Both the position numbers and the translations under genes were made by a program. Below the pieces are notes generated by a model. The model worked only from the letters and a program-made list of their open reading frames with translations, had not been told where the DNA came from and made no database searches. From Psychrobacter sp. (GTDB taxonomy: Bacteria; Pseudomonadota; Gammaproteobacteria; Pseudomonadales; Moraxellaceae), in assembly GCA_018260445.1 (NCBI GenBank), contig JAGLBE010000001.1, positions 168,872 to 216,386 on the forward strand: DNA of 47,515 nucleotides, in the 5' to 3' direction. This document shows, in pieces, positions 37,806-47,371 of this stretch (positions are counted from its first letter, which is position 1; the number at the start of each line of letters is the position of its first letter).

Positions 37806-37823
37806 GTCTAAAAAGGGAATCCC

Positions 37824-39110
37824 ATGATTGACCCAAAACTATTGCGCCAAGATTTAACCGAGCTTCAAGCCAAACTTGCCAGCCGTGGCTATGCGCTAGA
37901 CATCGATTTTTGGCAAGATATGGAAGCACAGCGTAAATCGTTACAGGTCAAAACCGAGGACTTGCAAGCGCAAAAAAATGCCGGCGCCAAGCAAGTGGGA
38001 CTGCTAAAGAAGCAGGGCGAAGATGCCAGCGAGTTATTGGCACAGATGCAAAGCATTAGTAGCGAGATGAAGCAAGCGGAAGAGGCGCTTAAAGCCTTAC
38101 AAGACACGATTAACCAAGCGGCGTTGCAAATTCCTAATATTCCAGCAGATGATGTGCCCATAGGCACGTCTGAAGAGGACAACGTTGAAGTGCGCCAATG
38201 GGGTGAGCCGCGTCAGTTTGATTTTGTGGTGCAAGACCATAGCGATATGGGTGAAGCGTTAGGGTTGCTCGACTTTGAAGCAGCGGCAAAAATTACTGGC
38301 AGTCGTTTTAGCGTGTTAAAAGGGCAGTTGGCTCAGATGCACCGTGCGTTGATTCAGTTGATGCTCAATACCCATACCGTTAACTATGGCTATACCGAAA
38401 TGTATGTGCCGTATATTGTCAATTCTGATAGCCTAAAAGGCACAGGACAGTTGCCAAAATTTGAGGATGATTTGTTTAAACTTGGCAATCATACCAACAA
38501 TGACGAGATGGATTTTTACCTGATTCCAACCGCCGAAGTACCAATGACCAATTTGGTACGTGGCGAGCGTTTGGACGCTGACGAATTACCGCTGAAGTTT
38601 ACCGCTCATACGCCCTGCTTTAGAAGTGAGGCGGGCTCGCATGGCCGTGATACTCGAGGGTTGATTCGACAGCATCAGTTTGAAAAGGTCGAAATGGTCA
38701 ATATTGCGACCCCAGAACAATCCGATGCGTTGCTTGAGCAGATGACCGAGCAGGCCGAATTTATCTTACAACAATTAGGCTTGCCGTATCGTGTGGTTAA
38801 ATTGTGCACAGGCGATATGGGCTTTAGTGCCAAACGCACCTATGACATCGAAGTGTGGTTGCCAAGTCAACAGACGTATCGGGAAATCTCGAGCTGTTCT
38901 AACTGTGGCGATTTTCAGGCGCGGCGTATGGAAACGCGTATTAAAGACGGCAAAAAGACGACTTTAGCGCATACCTTAAACGGCTCTGGCCTAGCAGTAG
39001 GGCGCACCTTATTGGCAGTGATGGAGAACTATCAAAACGCTGATGGCAGTATCGCGATTCCTGAGGTACTGCGTCCGTATATGGGCGGGGCAGAGAGGAT
39101 AGAAGGCTAG
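37824..39110 (+). CDS. serS: Seryl-tRNA synthetase
   Basis: Class II aminoacyl-tRNA synthetase charging tRNA-Ser. The 428-residue protein has the N-terminal coiled-coil tRNA-binding arm (about residues 30-100, rich in Lys, Gln and Glu). Motif 2 is in [24 protein letters not shown] and motif 3 in [33 protein letters not shown] is the typical serine-site segment. Length is normal. GGGAA before the ATG at 37824 is a moderate ribosome site, with a heptamer array just upstream. Two small genes of unknown function follow in the same direction. Confidence 0.97.
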   Translation: MIDPKLLRQDLTELQAKLASRGYALDIDFWQDMEAQRKSLQVKTEDLQAQKNAGAKQVGLLKKQGEDASELLAQMQSISSEMKQAEEALKALQDTINQAALQIPNIPADDVPIGTSEEDNVEVRQWGEPRQFDFVVQDHSDMGEALGLLDFEAAAKITGSRFSVLKGQLAQMHRALIQLMLNTHTVNYGYTEMYVPYIVNSDSLKGTGQLPKFEDDLFKLGNHTNNDEMDFYLIPTAEVPMTNLVRGERLDADELPLKFTAHTPCFRSEAGSHGRDTRGLIRQHQFEKVEMVNIATPEQSDALLEQMTEQAEFILQQLGLPYRVVKLCTGDMGFSAKRTYDIEVWLPSQQTYREISSCSNCGDFQARRMETRIKDGKKTTLAHTLNGSGLAVGRTLLAVMENYQNADGSIAIPEVLRPYMGGAERIEG

Positions 39111-39177
39111 TTATCAAGTTAAATTGCAAATTTAGGTAAATTACAGTTAAGTTTATTGAGTTAATTTAGGATAACCC

Positions 39178-39600
39178 ATGGCCTTGTATACAGATGGTTT
39201 AGGTAAGTATCAAAGTGAATACGATGCTTTATGGCAGCGTTTTGTGCCTAAAAGTGGTGCTGCTGAAACTCTGCAAGGCGAGCTGGTTAGATTAATTGGC
39301 AGGCTCGCCAGTGAGTTTTATCACAATGGCAATACGAATTGGACAACCAATGCGGGCTATTTTAAGATGGCAACGTGTTTGCAGACAGAATTGAGCCGCT
39401 GTTTTGAGGATGAACAAGATAAAGACGCTATTGCTATGACTATGAGCCAAATTATTGCTCAGGGGCGTACAGGAATTCAGGATTATCTTGAGGGTGAAGA
39501 CCAATATGACAAGATGACCAATTATGTGGTGCAATTTTGTCAAGCTCATCCACAGCCCATTTCCCATGACTGCCCCAATACCTATCAGTACTCTTTTTAG
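39178..39600 (+). CDS. Unknown 140-residue soluble protein
   Basis: I do not recognise the family. The ATG at 39178 has TAGGAT at good distance, 67 bases after serS. The predicted protein is helical and acidic, with no signal peptide or membrane segment. Conspicuous elements are ELVRLIGRLASEFYHNGNTN, a central cysteine cluster (CLQTELSRCFED), and a Tyr/Gln-rich C-terminus (HDCPNTYQYSF). Codon use looks normal. The arrangement of two small unknown genes in a row (this one and the gene at 39697) could reflect a joint function, for example immunity or stress; that is speculation. Confidence 0.65.
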   Translation: MALYTDGLGKYQSEYDALWQRFVPKSGAAETLQGELVRLIGRLASEFYHNGNTNWTTNAGYFKMATCLQTELSRCFEDEQDKDAIAMTMSQIIAQGRTGIQDYLEGEDQYDKMTNYVVQFCQAHPQPISHDCPNTYQYSF

Positions 39601-39696
39601 TAAGTTTGAATAGGCTGTCAATCAGGTTAGGCTAATATGAACAGACTGCAAATTAGAACGGAAGTCGGAAAACTAAGTCAGCCTACATGGTAAGCC

Positions 39697-39975
39697 GTGC
39701 AACAATTAATTGTCGATTTACCGTATTCAGATGCAGGTTTTATCGTCATGAGTCATCTAGATACTGGCAATTATGTGCAAACGGTGCTTAATCTTCCTGC
39801 ATCTATACCAAAAGGGCTTTATTGTATTGAAACTCGACGATTCACAGCGGGTACTTTTAAACACTACCGCAAGCATACCAATGACGTGGTAAATATTGTT
39901 AATGATTTCAAATGTTTTTATCTCGACGAACAGATAGATGTCAGCAGCTATGAAGATGTTACCGACGAGTATTGA
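39697..39975 (+). CDS. Unknown 92-residue protein
   Basis: An open frame that I do not recognise, starting at GTG 39697, immediately after an in-frame TAA. The ribosome site there is poor. A second candidate start is the ATG at 39748, giving 75 residues. The translation is mixed and globular-looking: a hydrophobic N-terminal strand, VLNLPASIPKGLYCIETRRF, and an acidic C-terminus. There is no signal peptide or membrane segment. It may be a small partner of the preceding gene, since both are co-directional with a gap of 96 bases. Moderate confidence that it is a real gene. Confidence 0.45.
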   Translation: MQQLIVDLPYSDAGFIVMSHLDTGNYVQTVLNLPASIPKGLYCIETRRFTAGTFKHYRKHTNDVVNIVNDFKCFYLDEQIDVSSYEDVTDEY

Positions 39976-40334
39976 TACTCGCTTTAGTGACTTTTAGGTT
40001 TACAAACAAATTTTTTATTTTTAGTCATATTGCTTCATGGTTATCGTTGAATAATCTACTATGCTAATAGCCTAATAAAAGTAATGACACACCCTAACTG
40101 ACCTAGGGAAATAAGCTAGAAAGAAAATACCTGACAAAGTATAGCCTCAAAAGCGAACCCTAGCGTCTGCATGTTTCGCTAACTTCATGTTAAAATAGGG
40201 CAAAATTCTTAGCCACACAGCCTTACTTATTTTTTAGTACGCATGGTCTATTGTCTATCGATGAACCACTGATTAGTCTACATTTATTGCACGCGCATCC
40301 CCTATTATCTTGTCATAACCCTTTAGGATTTTTT
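39976..40334. other. Spacer upstream of tkt
   Basis: About 360 bases. The tkt frame is open for 84 bases before its ATG but that part looks non-coding. Otherwise nothing recognised except AT-rich sequence that should hold the tkt promoter. Confidence 0.45.
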
Positions 40335-42341
40335 ATGTCAACACCCATCTCTGAGCGCAAACTTGCCAATGCCATTCGTGTGCTGTCATTTGATGCCGTC
40401 CAAAAAGCCAACTCGGGGCATCCCGGCGCACCCATGGGCATGGCAGACATTGGCGAAGTTTTATGGCGTAAATTTCTAAAGCACAATCCTGCCGACCCGC
40501 ATTGGCCCAATCGTGACCGCTTTGTGCTATCAAACGGCCATGGCTCAATGCTGATTTATGCCTTACTGCACCTAACAGGGTATGACTTAAGCATTGAGGA
40601 TTTAAAACAGTTTCGCCAATTGCATTCAAAAACCCCGGGCCATCCCGAGCTTGGTTACACCCCCGGGGTTGAAACCACGACAGGCCCATTGGGGCAAGGC
40701 ATCGCCAATGCGGTCGGTTTTGCGATTGCGGAGAAAACACTGGCGGCGCAATTTAACCGTGACGGTCATAATATTATTGACCATCATACCTATGCGTTTT
40801 TGGGCGACGGCTGCTTGATGGAAGGCATTAGTCACGAAGTTTGCTCATTGGCTGGCACACTAAGCCTTGGCAAACTGGTGTTTTATTATGATGATAACGG
40901 TATCTCGATTGATGGCGATGTCGAAGGTTGGTTTACCGACGACACTCAAAAACGCTTTGAGGCCTATGGCTGGCAAGTGATTAAAGTGGATGGTCATGAC
41001 ACCGACGCCATCACCAACGCCACCGAAGAGGCGCTGGCAGAAACGACCAAACCCACCATGATTATCTGTAAAACCATTATTGGTGTGGGCAGCCCCAACA
41101 AACAAGGCAAAGCGGCAAGCCACGGTGCGCCATTGGGCGATGACGAAATTATCTTGACCCGTGATGAGCTGGCATGGAAACACGCCCCGTTTGAGCTTGA
41201 CGACGAGATTTATGAAGCGTGGGACGGCAAAGTTAAAGGTGACGTGCTACAAAAAAACTGGGAAGCCGACTTTGAAGCGTATCAAAAAGCCTATCCCGAG
41301 TTGGCGGCAGAGCTAAAACGTCGTCTTAGTGGCGAGTTACCCGAGGGTTTTGAGCAAACGGCGACCGATTATATCGCCCAGTGCCAAGCCCAAGGCGAAG
41401 ACGTCGCCAGTCGCAAAGCCAGCTTTAATGCCATCAATACTTTGCAGCCCTTGCTACCCGAACTGATGGGCGGCTCGGCTGACTTAGCGGGCTCAAACCT
41501 CACCCTATTTAAAGGGGCTAAGGGTATTGAGACGGACGCTGACGGCAACTATATCTACTACGGGGTGCGTGAATTTGGGATGACTGCCATTGCCAACGGT
41601 ATTGCCTTGCATGGCGGCTTTATTCCTTATGTCGCTACCTTCCTGATGTTTATGGAATATGCCCGCAATGCAGTGCGCATGGGCGCCTTGATGCAGCAGC
41701 GGGTTATCCATGTGTATACGCATGACTCGATTGGACTTGGCGAAGATGGCCCCACCCATCAACCTATTGAGCAACTGACCAGCTTGCGCACCACGCCCAA
41801 TCTGCGCACTTGGCGCCCGTGTGATACTGTCGAGTCTGCCACCGCATGGCGTGAAGCCTTATTGGCAGACAGCAACCCTAGTGCCTTGATATTCAGCCGT
41901 CAAACCCTACCGCACCAACAGCGTGATAACGAGCAAGTCGCCAACATTGCTAAAGGCGGTTATGTATTGGCGCAAGAGCAAGGTGATAACGAGCTGCAAG
42001 CGATTATCATTGCCACCGGGTCAGAGGTTGGCTTAGCCATGGATGCTTATCACACCTTAAGCGAGCAGGGCATTGGCGTGCGGGTGGTGTCCATGCCCTG
42101 TGCCGAAATTTATTGCGAGCAAGACGCCGCTTACCGTGAATCGGTATTGCCAGCCAATATTTTAGCCCGGGTTGCGGTAGAAGCGGCACATGTCGACTAC
42201 TGGTACAAGTTTGTGGGGCTTGACGGCAAAGTGATTGGCATGACCACGTATGGCGAATCTGCCCCAGCTAGCGAGTTATTTAAGGAGTTTGGCATTACAG
42301 CGGAGGCGGTGGTTGACGCAGTGAGCGACTTGGTGATGTAG
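40335..42341 (+). CDS. tkt: Transketolase
   Basis: Thiamine-diphosphate enzyme of the non-oxidative pentose phosphate pathway. The 668-residue protein shows [24 protein letters not shown], the cofactor-binding [13 protein letters not shown]...DDNGISIDG block, the pyrimidine-domain [10 protein letters not shown] segment, [20 protein letters not shown] and the C-terminal [10 protein letters not shown]. The ATG at 40335 has TAGGA six bases upstream; the frame is open further to 40251 but that gives 28 non-homologous residues. Length is normal for the family. It is a single gene, ended by the hairpin near 42419 and convergent with the RlpA-like gene. Confidence 0.97.
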   Translation: MSTPISERKLANAIRVLSFDAVQKANSGHPGAPMGMADIGEVLWRKFLKHNPADPHWPNRDRFVLSNGHGSMLIYALLHLTGYDLSIEDLKQFRQLHSKTPGHPELGYTPGVETTTGPLGQGIANAVGFAIAEKTLAAQFNRDGHNIIDHHTYAFLGDGCLMEGISHEVCSLAGTLSLGKLVFYYDDNGISIDGDVEGWFTDDTQKRFEAYGWQVIKVDGHDTDAITNATEEALAETTKPTMIICKTIIGVGSPNKQGKAASHGAPLGDDEIILTRDELAWKHAPFELDDEIYEAWDGKVKGDVLQKNWEADFEAYQKAYPELAAELKRRLSGELPEGFEQTATDYIAQCQAQGEDVASRKASFNAINTLQPLLPELMGGSADLAGSNLTLFKGAKGIETDADGNYIYYGVREFGMTAIANGIALHGGFIPYVATFLMFMEYARNAVRMGALMQQRVIHVYTHDSIGLGEDGPTHQPIEQLTSLRTTPNLRTWRPCDTVESATAWREALLADSNPSALIFSRQTLPHQQRDNEQVANIAKGGYVLAQEQGDNELQAIIIATGSEVGLAMDAYHTLSEQGIGVRVVSMPCAEIYCEQDAAYRESVLPANILARVAVEAAHVDYWYKFVGLDGKVIGMTTYGESAPASELFKEFGITAEAVVDAVSDLVM

Positions 42342-42418
42342 TTCAGTTTGATATACAACAAATTTAGATTAGTGTTGTACATTGCGTTTTGAGTGTCGAT
42401 CTATGTCTTAATAAAGAG

Positions 42419-42444
42419 TTGTCAGATAATCTGGCAATTCTTTT
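42419..42444 (+). terminator. Rho-independent terminator after tkt
   Basis: TTGTCAGA and TCTGGCAA form an 8-bp stem (one T-G pair) around a TAA loop, followed by TTCTTTT. Confidence 0.75.
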
Positions 42445-42540
42445 CAGCTCACGATAATCACAGCATGCTGAGAATCATTGCCATAGGCTTATTAGAATAA
42501 CAATCCGCTATATCTGTAGGCTACCGGGTCAAAATAGGTC

Positions 42541-42582
42541 ATAAAAAAAGAGATTTTAGTATCTCAATCAAAACCTCTTTAA
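42541..42582 (-). terminator. Terminator after the RlpA-like gene
   Basis: Read leftward, AAAGAGGTTTT and AAAATCTCTTT form an 11-bp stem (one G-T pair) followed by a T-run. It lies about 95 bases after the stop of the RlpA-like gene. Confidence 0.75.
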
Positions 42583-42677
42583 TGATTTAAGGCTCAATAG
42601 TGCTATACCATCACGAATGCCATGATTACACTATATGACCAAATCGACATAAGCCTTAGCTTACTACGCTTGTCGAT

Positions 42678-43040
42678 TTACTCTTTGCGATATTTGCCGT
42701 CGCCACGGCTGAGTACTTTAACGTCTACCTTACAAAGGTTGCATTTAATCAACTGATTAGCTTTTTTAGAAATATCAATAATGCGGCCTGGCTTAAAGGG
42801 GCCACGGTCATTGATAGTGACGTGTACCGACTTGTTATTGCGTAAGTTGGTGACGCGTACTTTAGAGCCAAAAGGCAGGGTCTTGTGTGCTGCGGTAAGG
42901 GCGTGCATGTTGTAGATGGCACCAGAAGCCGTTCTTTTACCATGAAAACCAGGGCCATACCAAGAGGCTTTGCTTGCATTGGAGGCGGTGCTTAATGTCA
43001 GTGCCAATAGGATAGCGATTGGGGTAAACAATTTAGTCAT
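42678..43040 (-). CDS. RlpA-like double-psi beta-barrel exported protein
   Basis: A 120-residue secreted protein. The signal peptide (about 1-22) is followed by a double-psi beta-barrel: [38 protein letters not shown], and the catalytic-site segment [19 protein letters not shown], including the conserved Asp in NDRGP. RlpA proteins cleave naked glycan strands at the septum. Here there is no lipobox and no C-terminal SPOR domain, so the protein is a minimal periplasmic version, and its septal targeting is doubtful. I chose the ATG at 43040 with AGAGAA upstream; an upstream in-frame ATG-less extension reaches 43112. It is transcribed alone. Confidence 0.8.
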   Translation of the reverse strand: MTKLFTPIAILLALTLSTASNASKASWYGPGFHGKRTASGAIYNMHALTAAHKTLPFGSKVRVTNLRNNKSVHVTINDRGPFKPGRIIDISKKANQLIKCNLCKVDVKVLSRGDGKYRKE

Positions 43041-43535
43041 AATGTGTTTCTCTTCATCTATTAAGGATTTGCTCAAAACCTTATAAAAGATTTTGAGTGT
43101 TAAAATAATCAATAATGGCTGAAACGGGGGGCATTATAGAGTATTTCAGCAGCATAGTTTAGTTTAATTGCATAAACGGTTGATTAGAGGGTCTTAATAG
43201 CAGACTTAATGATAAGGCTTATGAGCCGTATTTGAGAAGGGATGGCATTGTGATTAAAGCGGAGGCGTACGCTAACAATAGTTTGTTTTGAGAAGATTAG
43301 GAGTTACGCAATAGTAACCATTTTAGCCAGTTACAGGCGACTGGGGATTATTTATAGCGCCTCTGGAACCACCGTACAGCCAGCGCATATAAATGATTAC
43401 CAGTCGTCACATCTTCTTAAAATGCGTAAGTCCTCATATTGATAAATGCCCCAACAGATAAGCACTGTAATAGATAACAAGCTTCATAAATAAGCACCGC
43501 AACAACAAATGTATGACCTTTTAGGATATGCCGCC
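43041..43535. other. Spacer before the damaged glxA-type gene
   Basis: Roughly 500 bases, AT-rich, with no gene I can support. The first 60 bases belong to the leader and promoter of the RlpA-like gene. No repeats or terminators stand out. Confidence 0.45.
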
Positions 43536-44504
43536 ATGCCAAACACCGCTGAGCTGACAGTCTATTTCTTGTTAAACAAAGGCGTGCATGTGCTCGACCT
43601 TGCAGGGCCTATGCAGGCACTGCATGAAGCGTCTAAAAGGGGCGCAAAAGTTGATTTGCACTATATTGGGTTTGAAGCGTGTTTAACCTCGCATCAAGGC
43701 TTACAGTTTGCCAATGTGGATAAACCGCCTGAGACGGTTGCCAATAATTCAATTATCATGGTGGCGGCTAGCCACTATAGCGAGGCTATCTATACCGACC
43801 CGGCAAGTTTGCAGAGTATCACTTGGTTAAATCGTATCAACACTAATGCCAATACCGATGCCAATGCCAATGCCGATGCCAATAACAACATCCTCATTGT
43901 TGGTATTTGTACCAGCAGCATTTTATTGGCCAAGTCAGGCATGTTAAATGGCAAGCGCTGTACCACCCACCATAGTTTGCGCGGGGGAATAGAGAGGCAA
44001 TACCCAAAGGTGCAATTTGAATGGGATAAACTGTTTGTTGAAGATGGCAATATCATTACCAGCGCTGAGGTGACGGCAGGATTAGATTTGACCCTACATT
44101 TAATCGAGCGATTTTTTGGTTATGCGCTGTCGTTAGCCATTGCCAGGGATTTGGTGGTATATCGACGGCGTATGGGCAACGATGCGCAATTGTCTGTGCA
44201 TGTGCAATACAGAAACCATGTGCATCCGCTGGTGCATGACCTGCAAGACTATATCCAAGCCAATTTTCAAAATAAGATGAACTAGCAGGCGTTGGCAGAG
44301 CAACGCGGCATCTCGCTTCGGCATCTACAGCGCATGTTTAAACAAGCGACAGGCACTACCATCCATCAATATCTCAATTATTATCGCACCGAGCATGCCA
44401 AAAAAATGTTGACGCAACATACTAACTTAGAATACATCGCCCATTCATCGGGTTTTCCTAATAGCGACTCGTTAAGAAAGTGTTTAGGGTCTGTAGTGCC
44501 ATAA
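43536..44504 (+). pseudogene. GlxA/FtrA-type AraC-family regulator, interrupted by an amber codon
   Basis: The N-terminal part is a DJ-1/PfpI-like domain: AELTVYFLLNKGVHVLDLAGPMQAL at the start and VGICTSSILLAKSGMLNGKRCTTHH around the nucleophile-elbow cysteine. An in-frame TAG at 44283 stops it after 249 residues. The same frame then continues for 72 codons with the AraC helix-turn-helix: ALAEQRGISLRHLQRMFKQATG and YLNYYRTEHAKKML. Its end (SDSLRKCLGSVVP) departs from the family, and shifting frame near 44472-44480 gives a better match (RKVFRV), so a second lesion is likely. The ATG at 43536 (TAGGA upstream) is chosen over 43509. A simple Asn/Ala/Asp repeat sits near residue 110. Without read-through the product would lack its DNA-binding domain. 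Confidence 0.8.
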
Positions 44505-44561
44505 ATTTGCAGCAATCATTTTTATGAATTATACGTCAATGTCAACTTAAATTATCGTCGT

Positions 44562-44647
44562 GTAGGCTGGTGATTTCAGGACGCACATTTTAATCAAAGA
44601 CCTATAAAAAGCTGAGCTAAAGCCACAGCCTACGCAAAGCGTTGAGA
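44562..44647. repeat. Dispersed palindromic element, copy C
   Basis: It starts GTAGGCTGGTGATTTCAG and ends GCTAAAGCCACAGCCTAC, followed by the GTTGAGA flank. The loop differs in order from copies A and B (ATAGGTCTTTGATTAAA when read inverted). It lies between two convergent damaged genes. Confidence 0.75.
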
Positions 44648-44664
44648 TGGGGGTAAGATTTAAG

Positions 44665-45967
44665 TTATGCATGAACTGGTTTATCGGTGGCATATAGGGT
44701 AAAAGAAGCCGCAGCAGCGATTAAGCACATCACAACCAAAGCCATTAGGTAGCTTTGATAGGTGCTACTGATATCAAACCCAAGTCCGCCCAGCCATACC
44801 GAGAAAAACACAAACAGTTGATGCACAAAAAATAGCATGCCAAACATGCGGCCTTTGATAGCCGCCCCATACCAGCGCAGGCAGAGCAACGAGCTGATAA
44901 TCACCGTGCCCATGTAGGTCAGCCCAAACAAAGCCAGCAATACAATATAAACCGTGTCGGTTAACAACAGACTCATGACCCAAAAGATGACGGCTCTGAT
45001 AAGGTATAACAGCCCTAGCACCATATAGAAGTTATAGCGTTTGATGGCGATTAATATCAACACTGAGCCTATCAGCTCGGTAATGCCGAGAATGCTTAGG
45101 CTGCTGGCAACAAAGGCGTCGCTGCTGCTAAAAACCTGTAAAACGCTGACGGTGTTCAATAAGGCGACAAGGTGCACGTCGATAAATGCCATTGCCATAC
45201 CGCAGCCGCCAAAGGATAAGGCAAGTAGGGCATAGCGTTTGCTCAGCAGTAACGTCTTAAAGGTTTGGATGGTTTGCAGTTGTGGCGGAACATTTTCGGC
45301 GATGTTGTCTTTTTTGCTGCTAGCGTTTTTTTTGCCCAAGTGAGGTTGCGGCATCGGCGCAGAGTTTTGCGGAAATTGTTTGCAAAAATACCCGCCTATG
45401 GGCACAAGAATAATTAAATAAGTAGCACATAGCATAGCGTTAAGCGGCTGCCATGCGACAACCCCATTTAGATATACCCAAAGCGGCGACAAGACGATAA
45501 AGCCAATGGCAGTACCGTTGGCAAGTAGGGTATAACTGGCGTTTTTTGCATTGCTCGAAAAAACTTGGTCGATGAGCACGCCAAAGGGAATAACGGTCAT
45601 GGCCGTTAGGGCATAGGATAAGAGTACGCTAAAGCAGAGAATGAGTAGCGGCAGGGTATGACACGTTGCGATGCCATAAAAACCGAGGATAGCGGCGACG
45701 ATGCCCGATAAAATAGTGATTGAGGCGCCATAGGTATCACAAAGCCAACCGGTGATGGGGGAGAAAATGCCAACACAAAGCCCAAATAATGCGCCCAGCA
45801 TCGACACTTGGGCTCGGCTTAAGCCATAAATATCCGGCAAATCAGCAAAATAAATTTGATACACGCTTTTAATGGCAGAGGCCAAGATAGTAACCATAAG
45901 CCCAAACACTAAAAATAAGATTTGGTTTTTTTTTATTTAGTGGTCTAAAGGTTGCGTTATGAGCCAT
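44665..45967 (-). CDS. MFS transporter, out of frame at a homopolymer near its start
   Basis: Major facilitator with about twelve membrane helices. GWLCDTYGASITILSG shows the loop 2-3 motif, and a polar, Lys/Asn-rich linker of about 50 residues separates the two halves. The main frame (44665-45909) would start only at a GTG that sits inside helix 1 and has no ribosome site. A proper start exists upstream: ATG at 45967 with AAGGAT, coding MAHNATFRPLNKK. The two frames meet at a run of nine A's (T's on the plus strand, 45926-45934). Eight A's would join them to give 433 residues reading PLNKKNQILFLVFGLMV. As written the gene is probably off. The substrate is unknown. Confidence 0.8.
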
Positions 45968-46189
45968 ATGTTATCCTTTTTATTGATGGTTTAAGGATGA
46001 ATCTGACTCATAATTGTGCCAAAGAAGGGATGTTGGGTGCGGATGAATACGACACGGCTTGCTTAAAAAACGACAGGTCTGGTTTTATTTGGGCTTATTG
46101 ATGATTTAGTTTAGTCATCAAATGAATTATCAAGCAATCAAGCAATTCACTCGTCATTCGATATGATACTCAGTCAATACCTTCATCAA

Positions 46190-46824
46190 TTAAGAGTTAT
46201 GGCTTTCAATCAAGTCCGCCATTGTACTTGCATTTGCCGAGCCCAGCCCTCGCAAACCCGCAATCACCCCATTTCTATCCGAGTCCGTTTTGTTTTGACT
46301 CAGTTTAAACTGGGCTTGAATGTCAGTAATCTCAACGCGTATGCCAACGATAGCACGACACATTGCTGCAATATAAGGCTCTGGGGCATCGTTAAGCGAC
46401 CAAGGTGTTGCTGACTGGCTGCAAAGTCAGCGGTTTGCTGGGTTAAAATCTCAATCAAAGTATCGGCATCGGTTAAGATGTCTACTTTGCCGCTCACATG
46501 CACGGCTTGATAATTCCATGTTGGCACCGCTTTATGGGTCGCGGCTTTACTTGGATACCAATTTGGGCTGATGTAATGCCCAGCGTTTTGAAAAATGATG
46601 AGCCAAGGCGATTTAAGATGGTCGCTATGGTTTAGCGCATTGGTTCTAGTGAGATGACCGTATAGACAACCCAATGCGCTGCCATCGTCTTCCCAATACA
46701 TGGGAATATGGCTTGCTTCGAGACCATCCGCTGTATAGGCAATCACGCTGGCCAATGGATGGGTGGCTATAAATGAGAGTATTTGTTCTTGGTCATTAAT
46801 TTTGAAGGCTTTGGGGGTAAACAT
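46190..46824 (-). pseudogene. PaiB-type FMN-binding regulator homologue with a frameshift
   Basis: Residues 1-135 match the PaiB family: FIATHPLASVIAYTADGLEASHIPM, GHLTRTNA, IIFQNAGHYISPNWYPSK, and VPTWNYQAVHVSGKV. After about 46410 the frame continues only as non-homologous sequence (ending at 46300), while another frame reads PWSLNDAPEPYIAAMCRAIVG, then FKLSQNK and DRNGVIAGL, the expected PaiB C-terminus, to a stop at 46190. Restoring one missing base near 46404-46412 would give about 211 residues, the usual family size. There is no homopolymer at the shift. As written the product is truncated and probably inactive. PaiB proteins bind FMN and were first described as negative regulators in Bacillus. 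Confidence 0.82.
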
Positions 46825-47080
46825 GAGGCGTCCTATTTAAAGGTTTGGGTGATTAAATGGTGTGCAGACGAGAAAAACCGCAGTTCACGTGATGTGATGT
46901 CAGTGAATGATGATGCGGCTCTCGGAATAACGTTTATAAGGGACGGCGCTTATAATGACGCTTATATATAGAAGATAGGTGTCAGATAAAAAAATAGATG
47001 TGAATAGATGTGAGAGTCTGCTGTCTTTGAAATCTGTCAATGGAACGATAACCAACTGTGAAAATTTTGATAATATATTT
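46825..47080. other. Spacer between paiB and the SH3-like gene
   Basis: About 250 bases with no supported gene. A short open frame extending across it to 47323 is antisense to the SH3-like gene and lacks coding character. Confidence 0.45.
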
Positions 47081-47362
47081 TTAAAAACAGCTAACAAACT
47101 CACGGTATACCCAGCCGATGTATTTGTTCGTCCTTGCATCAAAAATCAACACCCAAGGTCTGCCTTTCTTATCGTAATCATACTCCGTGATATAAACAGT
47201 TTTGCCATTTGGCACGGTTGCAATGACTTTTCCGGCTACCTTAGCCCGTACATTGAGTGGGGTAGACGTGGGGTCGGTGACTTTGCAAGTATTTGCATAG
47301 GCTGGCATAGCAAAAGCAACTGAGAAAGCGGCAACTGCAACTAGGGTTTTAAATTTTGACAT
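47081..47362 (-). CDS. Small exported SH3-like protein
   Basis: A 93-residue protein with a clear signal peptide (residues 1-23, cleavage AYA-N). The mature 70 residues form a bacterial SH3-type domain: PTSTPLNVRAKVAGKVIATVPNG at the start and a C-terminal GWVYREFVSCF. A Cys at each end (26 and 92) could form a disulfide. Such domains often bind peptidoglycan or other envelope targets; the partner here is unknown. Its ATG at 47362 lies only 9 bases after the stop of the transposase fragment on the same strand, so it either inherits a promoter from that element or is carried by it. There is no strong ribosome site. Confidence 0.75.
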   Translation of the reverse strand: MSKFKTLVAVAAFSVAFAMPAYANTCKVTDPTSTPLNVRAKVAGKVIATVPNGKTVYITEYDYDKKGRPWVLIFDARTNKYIGWVYREFVSCF

Positions 47363-47371
47363 ATAGTCAAT

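Noticed and set aside
46163-46414. Plus-strand open frame overlapping the end of paiB
   Set aside because: It is antisense to the frameshifted C-terminal half of PaiB, which is recognisably homologous on the minus strand.
46979-47323. 114-codon open frame on the plus strand at the right end
   Set aside because: Antisense to the SH3-like gene, which has a clear signal peptide and domain.
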